This document shows positions 7,668 through 15,648 of a DNA stretch of 64,000 nucleotides, piece by piece (the stretch's first letter is position 1; each line of letters opens with the position of its first letter). The stretch lies in contig JAWKLR010000008.1 in NCBI GenBank assembly GCA_041392625.1, positions 1-64,000 of the forward strand, in the 5' to 3' direction. The notes under the pieces were generated by a model, which made no database searches, had not been told where the DNA came from, and saw only the letters and a program-made list of their open reading frames with translations. The position numbers were made by a program, and so were the translations under genes. This DNA comes from M3007 sp041392625 (GTDB taxonomy: Bacteria > Bacteroidota > Bacteroidia > Chitinophagales > Saprospiraceae).

Positions 7668-8993
7668 TTATTTGTGCTTTCTCATGGTGTAACCGAATCG
7701 TTTGGTGATTTCGATTCCAATTTTTTCCAGGAATTGAGTTGGTAGTTCACCTCCGGCAAAAATGTAGACCTGGTCGTTGGAGTAAACCTGGCTTTGGCCA
7801 TCGTTGGTCTGGAGGGTGATTTGGTGATCTTCAATGAGTGTCAGGTTGGTATTGAACTGCATGTTGATGGCACCGGATTCGATGGCTTCATGGATGCGTT
7901 CACGGTTTTTGGGTTTGATGCGGGCGAATGCATCTTTTCGATAGGAAAGGATTACTTCGTTTTGCTCCATCAAAAGCATAGCCGATTCAACGGCGGAGTC
8001 GCCACCGCCGACAACCAGAATTTTCTTGCCGGAGATCATCTCTGGTTCCAGCAATCGGTAGGCTACTTTTTGATTCAATTCGCCTTCTACACCCAATTTC
8101 CGTGGGGTGCCTCTGCGCCCGATTGCGAGGAGGATGTTTTGTGTCGGGATGGATTCACCGCGATTGGTTTTTACCAGGAAGTGTCCGTTTTCCCGAGCAA
8201 TTTCTTCTACTTTGGTGTGCTCGGTGATGGTCACCTGATTTTTGGTGAGCACCTCATTCCAAAGGTCAAGCAGTTGTTGTTTGTTGGTATCTGTAAGTTT
8301 TACTTTTCCGTACAGGGGCAGGTTCATGGGGGCGGTCATGACAATTTTGGAACGCGGGAATGTAAAAACGGTTCCGCCCAAACTATCCTGCTCGAGTGTT
8401 TGAAATTTCAACTGGTGTTTTTTTGCCATAAGGGTGGCTGCAATGCCTGCCGGCCCGGCTCCTACGATCAATAGGTCCAGGACATTTTCTTTTTTTGAAA
8501 TACCCTTTTTTACCAGATTATCCACTGCCTGCTGGCCTTGTTCCACACTGTTTTTTATGAGTCCCATTCCACCCAATTCACCGGCAATGTAAACGCCTGG
8601 TACATTGGTTTCAAATGATTCGCTTACGTGGGGGAGGTCAACTCCGCGCTTCTCGGTTCCGATTACCAGAGAAATGGCCTCAACGGGACAGGCGTGAAAA
8701 CAGGCTCCATGACCAACACAATGCGATGCATTGATGAGGGTAGCCCGGCCATTCATAATGCCCAGGATATCTTTTTCCGGACAGGCAGTGATGCAGGCTC
8801 CACTTTTAATGCAATTATCTTCATTTATGACCGGGTGTAGTGAAACCGGTTCGTGCAGTCCGTCCTCTCTGGCCTGATCGATTTTCTTTTTAATTTCTTT
8901 AGATGCCTTTTTAAGTTTCCGCATGTAAATGCCAATGATGATGGCACAAACTCCAAATGCAATGGCGTATATTAAAATTTGTTCGAGCAACAT
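7668..8993 (-). CDS. Membrane-anchored FeS-FAD NAD(P)-type oxidoreductase (thioredoxin-reductase-like fold)
   Basis: The 441-residue protein has an N-terminal membrane anchor (residues 3-23). A ferredoxin-like segment carries two cysteine clusters (C61, C67, C71 and C92, C98, C102). A two-dinucleotide-domain flavoprotein follows, with FAD site VGAGPAGIAA (about 177) and NAD(P) site VVGGGDSAVE. Both clusters lack the second Cys of the CxxCxxCxxxCP pattern: position 64 is Ser and 95 is His. The redox-active CxxC of true thioredoxin reductase is absent. It starts 3 bp after the cytochrome b gene, so the pair probably forms a module passing electrons between a pyridine nucleotide and the membrane. 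The direction of flow is inference. Confidence 0.8.
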   Translation of the reverse strand: MLLEQILIYAIAFGVCAIIIGIYMRKLKKASKEIKKKIDQAREDGLHEPVSLHPVINEDNCIKSGACITACPEKDILGIMNGRATLINASHCVGHGACFHACPVEAISLVIGTEKRGVDLPHVSESFETNVPGVYIAGELGGMGLIKNSVEQGQQAVDNLVKKGISKKENVLDLLIVGAGPAGIAATLMAKKHQLKFQTLEQDSLGGTVFTFPRSKIVMTAPMNLPLYGKVKLTDTNKQQLLDLWNEVLTKNQVTITEHTKVEEIARENGHFLVKTNRGESIPTQNILLAIGRRGTPRKLGVEGELNQKVAYRLLEPEMISGKKILVVGGGDSAVESAMLLMEQNEVILSYRKDAFARIKPKNRERIHEAIESGAINMQFNTNLTLIEDHQITLQTNDGQSQVYSNDQVYIFAGGELPTQFLEKIGIEITKRFGYTMRKHK

Positions 8994-8996
8994 GGC

Positions 8997-9866
8997 TTAG
9001 AAAATCCATTTGTATCCGAAAAGGAGGGTGATGACGACATGGAAAACCACTACAACCAACATGATGATTGCAAAAGGAAGGTGCGCTACGTGCCAGTACC
9101 GGAATAATTGGTGCATGACACGGAGTCGTTCGATCCGGTTGTTGAGCGAGAGCTCGTTTTTTACCATTTTCGCAATTTGCTTGATATCGGGTCCGGCAAT
9201 TTGATGGCTTCTCAAAACAGATTTAACCTTGGATATGCTCGAGCGGTCCTGGAAATATTTTGATACAATTCGTCCCAGAATATTTCCCTTGAATTCCTCT
9301 GTTGCGGGCTGAGTAATCTGAATCACCGTTTGGTAACTTTCTTCATCCAGACGGTAGTTGGATTGCAGGATGTCGCTGATATTTCCTTTCATTTCCTTTA
9401 CCTCGGAAAGGCTGAGTGCCCGACCCTCAATTGTACGGGGAATTTGCTGGTAAATGAAACGGCCAATGACGCCACTTAATACTACCAGCACCATACTCCA
9501 AAATGCAATGGAAACAATCCCCCCAAACTTGAAGGTTGTATGGAACAAGACCAGGATAGGCCCCAGGGTACAGAGAAAGATGTGAAACTCGAGCCAGTAT
9601 TTCAGGCGGCCCCAACGCGCCATGCGTGCTGAGCGTTTCCTGACAAGGTACATGACCACGCCAATAAGCATAAACAAGGTACCCATGATACCAATTCCAT
9701 GCCCCATCGGTCCGCTGGCCTTAAACCAGTCGTGCTTGGGGTGATAAAATCGCTCTTCAAGAGGCGTTTGGTAATAATCATAGCCGTAATAGGCCAGGTA
9801 GATCGTGGTGGCGATAACAACTGCTGTCATCGCACCGATGTACAAACGGTGGATTAGCGGAGACAT
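8997..9866 (-). CDS. Membrane b-type cytochrome subunit
   Basis: The 289-residue integral membrane protein has hydrophobic spans at about 10-28, 55-76, 93-112, 118-140 and 263-285. Conserved-looking His residues sit inside or next to them (H56, H95, H109, H259, H262, H276), as expected for a diheme cytochrome b anchor. A soluble loop of about 115 residues lies between the fourth and fifth spans. It is translationally coupled to the FeS-flavoprotein downstream and probably carries its electrons across the inner membrane to the periplasmic multiheme proteins encoded upstream. Exact family not recognised. Confidence 0.72.
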   Translation of the reverse strand: MSPLIHRLYIGAMTAVVIATTIYLAYYGYDYYQTPLEERFYHPKHDWFKASGPMGHGIGIMGTLFMLIGVVMYLVRKRSARMARWGRLKYWLEFHIFLCTLGPILVLFHTTFKFGGIVSIAFWSMVLVVLSGVIGRFIYQQIPRTIEGRALSLSEVKEMKGNISDILQSNYRLDEESYQTVIQITQPATEEFKGNILGRIVSKYFQDRSSISKVKSVLRSHQIAGPDIKQIAKMVKNELSLNNRIERLRVMHQLFRYWHVAHLPFAIIMLVVVVFHVVITLLFGYKWIF

Positions 9867-9987
9867 TTTGCTGTGGTGTTTATTCAGAGTAAATCAGTGG
9901 TCTTTCAATAGTGCTTCATAAAGACATAACTGGCTTTCTCTTTATTAAAAATTAGAATAGGGTGCGAACTACTTTTTGTTCGCGGGA

Positions 9988-12900
9988 TTATACAAATGGA
10001 TTTTCTTTTCTATAGGCCCTGTGCTTCCAAAAAGCCAACAGACTGATTACTATTAGGAAAACTACGGTATAGTACACAAAATCTGGAATTGGTACCGGGT
10101 CGCCTGCGGCGTAAGAATGCAGTCCGGACAAGTAATAATTTACACCAAAGTAGGTCATCATCACGGTTGCCCAACCAAACAGGTTTGCCACATTGAACGC
10201 AAAGACGCCCCGCAATCCAGGAATAAAACGCATGTGCAGTATAAAAGAGTATACCAACACGGTAACAAGTGCCCAGGTTTCTTTGGCATCCCAGCCCCAG
10301 TAGCGGCCCCAGGATTCATTTGCCCAAACGCCACCCAGGTAGGTTCCAATGCTCACCATGACCAATCCTCCAAATACGGTCATCTCGCTGATCATGGTCA
10401 TTTCCTTGATCATGCGGTACACATTTTCCTGGTTGTTTTTATTGGCAAAAATCATAAAGATCAAATTCAACACACCGATGATTGCTCCCAGTACAAGAAA
10501 GCCGTAACTACCTGCTTCAAGAGAAACATGGATGGTTAGCCAATACGATTTAAGTACGGGCACCAGCGGTGTAATTTCCGGGTCCAGCCAACTCAGGCCG
10601 GCTACCATCATAATGGTCGCTGCAAGAATATTTGTTGCAGCCAGGCCACCTATACTTTTTCTCGAAAAAATCATGCCAGCTAATACGGTTGTAAATCCGA
10701 TGTAGATCATGGATTCGTATCCGTTGCTCCAGGGTGCGCGACCTGAAATGTACCAGCGTAAACCCAGTCCGCTTGCATGCGCCAAAACTGCCAGGCCAAA
10801 AATGCCCAGTGCAATTTTCGTGGGGAGGGCCAGTTTCGCTCCGGGTTTAAATACCGATGTGAAGAGGAGCCCCAGGAATACCAGTCCCAATAAGGCATAG
10901 CTTGTACCCAGGCGTTTGAATATTTTGGATTTATTTAAAAACATTTCGGCCTTGAGTCGATCCTGACTTGGGTAAATAGCAGCACCAGCCTGTTTTTGAT
11001 AATTATCTAATTCCACGAGCAGTTGGCTGGCCAGCGACCAGTCATTTTCATGCATGGCTTTCTGGAGTGTGGGGATGTATGCCGGGAAAAATTTTTCGGG
11101 AAAAGAACTTTCCGGTGATATGTTTTGGTGGTTGTGCCCAAAGTCGGTCGGTGAAATCCAGGTGTTGTTTGGATCGTTTGGAACAGGATAAATACGGAAC
11201 AGGCTGCCGGAAAATACCATGTTGCAGATATTGACCTTTTCATCCAGTTTCATCAATTCTTTATCCAGTACACCCCGATCGCGCGGTTCCTTGTTGTAGG
11301 CTTCGCGCACGAGCTTCTGGAGTTTGTATGCCCCGGAAGGCTCGTAAAAGTCGTTGTATGAAGCCAGATTCCCTTCGATTGGTATGAGTTGTCGGATGGT
11401 CTCGTGTTTTCCCAATTTAATCAAGGGAACATCATACCAATCGCGGGGATTTGCAGCCATTCCCAGCACGATCTGATCAGCGCTCATTCCATACAGACTT
11501 TCCGACCGGGAGATTTTCCGAAGAATTTCATTGGTCAGCGTATTCATGGGTTTTACACGCCCTTTATGATCTTGTACAACCAGGCGGCCAAACTGTGCAG
11601 CGTGTCCGGTAGAGATCATGTGCTGGGGTTGCTCAGCACGGAGATTGAATGGAAGAACCAACAGGGAGCCAAGCAACAACAAGAGCAGGGTGTTGTTTTG
11701 CGTACGCATGCGCTCAAGGTTTTTTTGAATTTGGTAGAATCTGCTTTTTTTATCAAAAAAAGTGAGCAGCATGCCCAGGGTGAGGAGGGCATATCCTATG
11801 TATGAAATCAAGGTTCCCCAGAAGTCGTGGTTGACGCTGAGGTAAGTACCCAACTCATCCGGATCGAAGGAAGATTGGAAAAACCGGTAGCCGTCGTAGG
11901 TCAGGATATTATTCATAAAAATCCGATAATCTTCCTGGTGGTTGTTTCTTGGATCGGAAAGGGTCACCTCGCTGGCATAGGAGGAGGCGTTCTCCGTACC
12001 CGGGTATTTTTCCAGGATAAAATCACGCAATCCAATTGAGAAAGGAACCTGAATTTTTCTTGATCCATAAGACACTGCCAGTTGTGTATTCCCGCCGGAA
12101 ACCACACGTGGGCGGCCTTCCATGCCCTGGTTGCCTGCGACTAATACCCGATTGGATTGCCCGTTAATGCGCACATCAAGATCCAGTGCTGCCATGCTTT
12201 TGCTTTCCATTTTTCTTTTTTCAGAAACAATGTCAACGCGAGCACTGGGATGGAAATCACCAAAAACAAAACTGGATTGTCCGGAAGCATACAGGCTTCT
12301 GAGTCGCAGTGTCAGCCATTCAAACGCGGGAAGGGTATCCCGTTCCTGGGTAGCCATTACCGTTTGAGCATAGGACTTGTTGGCTTTAAATTGAAGTTGG
12401 TTGTCGGGTGTGAGCCGGATGTTGAAGGCGTTGGGGTTTTCATTTTCAGTAAAGTCAAACAAGGTTCCATTTACCATGGTCCGGTTTCCCTGTTGCAGGA
12501 AGTATTCCTGTCTTCCATTGGCTCCTCCCACCACAATTTTGATGGTTGGGAGTCCGGAGGCTTCATCTGCCTCCATCGCTTCTATGGGATTGGGGATGAA
12601 ATCCATGAGTTCTACCTCAATCTGGTCGGCACCGATTGCGTAGGATTTTTTGAAATGGTTGGTCCCCAAACTTGAAAACAAAACAGACTCCTGAAAGGTA
12701 TAGTGCGTTTCATTTTGAATGGCCTCGAAGTTGATGTACGGATCAGAAGAAAGGAAGGTATTCGAACTGCTGCCTTCGCGGATGCCCATCATCCCTTCAT
12801 AGCCCCAATAGCGGGTAACTGCTGCGCCTAACAAAATGACTATTACAGATGCATGAAAGGTAAGGATAGCCCATTTTTTTTGCTGAATCATCCGGTGCCG

Positions 12901-13110
12901 GATGATGTTGGCTATCAGGCTGGCGCCAAAAAGGACCAGCAGCAATTCAAACCAACGGGCCTTAAAAATATGCTTCTGGGCGGCGCTGGTTCCAAAATCA
13001 TTTTCAACAAAGGTTGCGATTCCAATGGCCGCAGCAAAAAGAATCATGTAGAGCCCGGCCGCAGAGGTAGAGAGGACGGTATTGTATAACTTCAGGAGTG
13101 TTTTTTTCAT
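9988..13110 (-). CDS. ccsBA: Fused ResB-CcsA cytochrome c maturation protein (System II heme lyase)
   Basis: A very long protein (about 1,040 residues from the chosen ATG at 13108-13110; in-frame starts at 13134 and 13161 would add 8 or 17 residues). The N-terminus has ResB-like membrane spans, then a large periplasmic region (FQESVLFSS, DYRIFMNNILTYDGYRFFQS), another span, a second periplasmic domain, and a C-terminal CcsA domain with several spans and the heme-handling motif WGWDAKETWALV. It exports heme and ligates it to CxxCH motifs. Its place inside the multiheme block indicates dedicated maturation capacity for an exceptional heme load. I chose the internal start because the first hydrophobic span then begins normally; the sequence shows no decisive ribosome binding site. 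Confidence 0.9.
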   Translation of the reverse strand: MKKTLLKLYNTVLSTSAAGLYMILFAAAIGIATFVENDFGTSAAQKHIFKARWFELLLVLFGASLIANIIRHRMIQQKKWAILTFHASVIVILLGAAVTRYWGYEGMMGIREGSSSNTFLSSDPYINFEAIQNETHYTFQESVLFSSLGTNHFKKSYAIGADQIEVELMDFIPNPIEAMEADEASGLPTIKIVVGGANGRQEYFLQQGNRTMVNGTLFDFTENENPNAFNIRLTPDNQLQFKANKSYAQTVMATQERDTLPAFEWLTLRLRSLYASGQSSFVFGDFHPSARVDIVSEKRKMESKSMAALDLDVRINGQSNRVLVAGNQGMEGRPRVVSGGNTQLAVSYGSRKIQVPFSIGLRDFILEKYPGTENASSYASEVTLSDPRNNHQEDYRIFMNNILTYDGYRFFQSSFDPDELGTYLSVNHDFWGTLISYIGYALLTLGMLLTFFDKKSRFYQIQKNLERMRTQNNTLLLLLLGSLLVLPFNLRAEQPQHMISTGHAAQFGRLVVQDHKGRVKPMNTLTNEILRKISRSESLYGMSADQIVLGMAANPRDWYDVPLIKLGKHETIRQLIPIEGNLASYNDFYEPSGAYKLQKLVREAYNKEPRDRGVLDKELMKLDEKVNICNMVFSGSLFRIYPVPNDPNNTWISPTDFGHNHQNISPESSFPEKFFPAYIPTLQKAMHENDWSLASQLLVELDNYQKQAGAAIYPSQDRLKAEMFLNKSKIFKRLGTSYALLGLVFLGLLFTSVFKPGAKLALPTKIALGIFGLAVLAHASGLGLRWYISGRAPWSNGYESMIYIGFTTVLAGMIFSRKSIGGLAATNILAATIMMVAGLSWLDPEITPLVPVLKSYWLTIHVSLEAGSYGFLVLGAIIGVLNLIFMIFANKNNQENVYRMIKEMTMISEMTVFGGLVMVSIGTYLGGVWANESWGRYWGWDAKETWALVTVLVYSFILHMRFIPGLRGVFAFNVANLFGWATVMMTYFGVNYYLSGLHSYAAGDPVPIPDFVYYTVVFLIVISLLAFWKHRAYRKENPFV

Positions 13111-13222
13111 AGCCAAACCGGAGTTTGCATTCATATATAAACAAATGAGTTGCTGATGCAATCAACAACCGGATTTGTTTTCTATTTGACGTATTGAGGA
13201 GAAGGATGCAGCGTGTTTGAGC

Positions 13223-13972
13223 CTATTGTACCACCTTGGCATCTTCCAGGATGATATCGTAGCGATACCCTGCACCGAAGTCTTTGTCTAAAGCAATTAC
13301 TCCTTCCAGTGTAATAACATGGCCAGCAGGAATTCCTTCCTGTGTTGTCACGGTCAGGTCCAGGTTTTCTCCAGATCCGTCCTGAATGTGAAGCCAGTTT
13401 CGGCCCATGATCATGGGATTAACTTTCATCACTTTGCCTGTCACTTTAACGGTTTTTCCGTTGTACTTGCTTTTGTTTTTAAACAGGTCATTAAGTTTCA
13501 TGGCTCCTTCCACGGAGGGGACAGATGTGGGTGGGGTAACAGCGCCTGCATCGTGGTTGTGCCCGAGTGCCTGGTCAACTGCCGATCCGCTTCCGCTGGC
13601 AGGAGTTATGCCACGTACGAGGTACAGGGTCTCAAACGTCCGGTCATGTTCCTGGCTGTAGAAGTCTTTTTTGATTAGACCGCCGGAATAATAATAGGTT
13701 GCCCCGATTTCAACTTGTGATTTGGGAATTGCAATCCAAAATTCTTCTGCGCCTTCTTTTACGCGGATATAGGTATAGCGTTCGTGCTCCAGGGTTTCCA
13801 GGGCAACGACTTTGTGTTGGTCTGCTACTGCATCGGTAACCGGGCTGGTAGAACTTGCTACGCCGGTAGTTGCTCCACCGGAATTTGCCGGGGTATCTGC
13901 TTCAATAACTTTTGGGCCTGAGTCGCATGCGATCAGAGAAAGAAAGAGAACAGACAGGATGAATTTATACAT
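13223..13972 (-). CDS. Lipoprotein with C-terminal OB-fold-like domain
   Basis: The 249-residue product has a lipobox at about residue 16 (LSLIAC), a Ser/Thr/Gly/Ala-rich linker, a first domain at about 55-125 (SQVEIGATYYYSGG, possibly SH3- or GW-like), a His-rich linker (GHNHDAG), and a C-terminal OB-fold-like domain at about 160-249 (GKTVKVTGKVMKVN, HIQDGSG, GVIALDKDFGAGYRYDIILEDA). Similar OB domains occur in small periplasmic proteins encoded near multiheme cytochrome genes (NrfJ/CcmE-like contexts), which suggests a heme or cytochrome assembly or docking role; that is inference. It lies 21 bp downstream of the barrel gene and upstream of ccsBA. Confidence 0.65.
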   Translation of the reverse strand: MYKFILSVLFLSLIACDSGPKVIEADTPANSGGATTGVASSTSPVTDAVADQHKVVALETLEHERYTYIRVKEGAEEFWIAIPKSQVEIGATYYYSGGLIKKDFYSQEHDRTFETLYLVRGITPASGSGSAVDQALGHNHDAGAVTPPTSVPSVEGAMKLNDLFKNKSKYNGKTVKVTGKVMKVNPMIMGRNWLHIQDGSGENLDLTVTTQEGIPAGHVITLEGVIALDKDFGAGYRYDIILEDAKVVQ

Positions 13973-13993
13973 GTATTTTAAAATTTAATCAAT

Positions 13994-14632
13994 TTAAAAG
14001 CGCTGGAGCAGCTTGGCATTGAGTCGGGTATAGTTGTTGTTTTGATCATCAAACACGCTTTCCGCGTAGAGGGAAAAACTTAGGTTGCGTGCCAAACGAA
14101 CCGAACAACTTCCGCCCACCAGATTTTGCAGTTTTTGGTGCTCCAGGTGCAAATACTGATAGTTTATATTCCGGTAGTAAAGTTCGGTAGAAAATTTACC
14201 ACGGGCAAAGCTTCTCGATAATTTCACTCCAAAGTTCTGAGTTGACAGGTAGCTGGTTTTTAAAAAGCTTGCTGAAACAGAGATGTTGGAGTTGATAAAC
14301 GGCAGGCTGCTGTAGTTCACATAGGTGTTGAAGTGTGTGGTAGCACTGGTTTGACCTTTTTGAAAACGGAAACTCGAGTTCAAACCGATGGTCAACTTCT
14401 TAACAGGCCGGTAGGAAAACTGATACCGGAGACCTTGCCGGGTTTCCTGATCGATAAGTTGGTCGATCTGGTTTTTATACGATTCATAGAATATGATGTT
14501 CTTCCGATTGTCGTATGCAATGCTGGTGGAGAACTTTCTGGAAACCCGGTACCGAAGCATCACATAGAGGTTGGTCATTTGAGGCTTATTTGAAATGGTA
14601 TCATTGACTTTTTTATACAAATCCATTTCCAT
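13994..14632 (-). CDS. Outer membrane beta-barrel protein, C-terminal part (frameshifted gene)
   Basis: This frame continues the barrel begun at 15624. It is rich in alternating polar and aromatic strands (YQFSYRPVKKLTIGLNSSF, FSTELYYRNINYQYL) and ends in LLQRF, a typical barrel terminus with final Phe. The junction with the N-terminal part is a run of five A on the plus strand at 14639-14643. One additional T on the coding strand would restore a continuous NFFGSMEMDLYKK reading across the break. I take 13994-15624 as one gene of about 543 codons. Confidence 0.72.
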   Translation of the reverse strand: MEMDLYKKVNDTISNKPQMTNLYVMLRYRVSRKFSTSIAYDNRKNIIFYESYKNQIDQLIDQETRQGLRYQFSYRPVKKLTIGLNSSFRFQKGQTSATTHFNTYVNYSSLPFINSNISVSASFLKTSYLSTQNFGVKLSRSFARGKFSTELYYRNINYQYLHLEHQKLQNLVGGSCSVRLARNLSFSLYAESVFDDQNNNYTRLNAKLLQRF

Positions 14633-15624
14633 GGAGCCAAAAAGTTCAAGCCGTTGCCGAGGGTTCCGTTGTATTGACCGTACACAAATCTTCGGTCTAC
14701 ATTGCCACCATTTCGTTGTTCGATGAAACCCAATGTGGGTTGGTGGCTTTTGTTTTTATCTCCAGGTGTTAGGCTCATATAAACACCCCCCTGCATCAAA
14801 CTTGGGTCAATTCCATAATCGCGAAGGCGAGGGCGGGAACCCAGGAGTACGCCCATGTGAACCCGTTGCCCAAATGTTTTTTCAAACTGGACGCCATCTA
14901 CTGCTCCCAGACTTGAAATTCGGGGGTTGATTTTACGGCCTATAGTGAGGCTGGTGTTGTCTGAAAATTGGTATTGGCCTGCTAATGAGTACACCTTGAA
15001 GGCATTGCCCAGACTATTCTGCAGGCTGTCGGTTGGGTTCAATCGGTGGCGGTAAACGATGTAATGATCCCAGGAGAATTTTGAATCTTTAATATTGTTC
15101 CCACGGTAAATAAATGCATACCGCAGAGTGGTCTTGTTTTCATTATTAGAAAAGGTGCTGTATGATGCTGCAGAAACGCGGGCATTGGTTCTGCGCTTTC
15201 GGACCTTGGCTTTCCCCGCGGCATTTGTTTTTTTCTCTGGGCTTACTTCTTTATCCTCATCCGGAAGTTTTACAATTTCATTGTCAGGGTCCTCCTTGTT
15301 TTCTTCCGCATCGGTTTTTTCCTCAGGCTTTTTTGCAGCAAAAGACTGTATAGTATCCCCAACTTCAAATTTATTTGGTTCAATTGGGGTACATACACAG
15401 GACACGCTGGATTTGTTGCTTACAATCATGCCAGGAACCTTTTGATTGTTTTTCATAACAAACAAAGTGTCCCCAACATTAATGTTTTGCGTGGAGGCAA
15501 ATTTTACATAGACATTTCTGGAGGAAACAAATGAAACTGTTCCAGAAAGGGGTTCCTTTTCAACCTGAGCATGTAGTAATTGCGGAAGAAGGATTACGGA
15601 AAAAACAATAAACAGCTGGCGCAC
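14575..15624 (-). CDS. Outer membrane beta-barrel protein, N-terminal part (frameshifted gene)
   Basis: A signal peptide (to about LLHAQ, residue 20) is followed by a small SH3-like domain (about 25-90, SGTVSFVSSRNVYVKF), a strongly charged Glu/Lys linker (about 95-150), then the first barrel strands (TTLRYAFIYRGNN, WDHYIVYRHRLN, GLNFL). After about 14643 the frame is out of register, and the true continuation is the frame ending at 13994. It directly follows the giant cytochrome gene (24 bp), so it is a candidate outer membrane sheath or dock for a cytochrome, by analogy with MtrB-type porin-cytochrome conduits. It is smaller than MtrB, and no sequence similarity to MtrB could be judged. Confidence 0.72.
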   Translation of the reverse strand: MRQLFIVFSVILLPQLLHAQVEKEPLSGTVSFVSSRNVYVKFASTQNINVGDTLFVMKNNQKVPGMIVSNKSSVSCVCTPIEPNKFEVGDTIQSFAAKKPEEKTDAEENKEDPDNEIVKLPDEDKEVSPEKKTNAAGKAKVRKRRTNARVSAASYSTFSNNENKTTLRYAFIYRGNNIKDSKFSWDHYIVYRHRLNPTDSLQNSLGNAFKVYSLAGQYQFSDNTSLTIGRKINPRISSLGAVDGVQFEKTFGQRVHMGVLLGSRPRLRDYGIDPSLMQGGVYMSLTPGDKNKSHQPTLGFIEQRNGGNVDRRFVYGQYNGTLGNGLNFLAPWKWICIKKSMIPFQISLK

Positions 15625-15648
15625 AATCGAAGGATTTTAGGTAGGTGA

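Noticed and set aside
9964..9983. Inverted repeat GCGAAC/GTTCGC just past ccsBA as a terminator
   Set aside because: Only a 6-bp stem with no U-tract on the minus strand, so it is not supported as a terminator.
12157..12675. 172-codon plus-strand open frame opposite ccsBA
   Set aside because: It is the antisense shadow of a well-supported gene, with no signal, domain or start context of its own.
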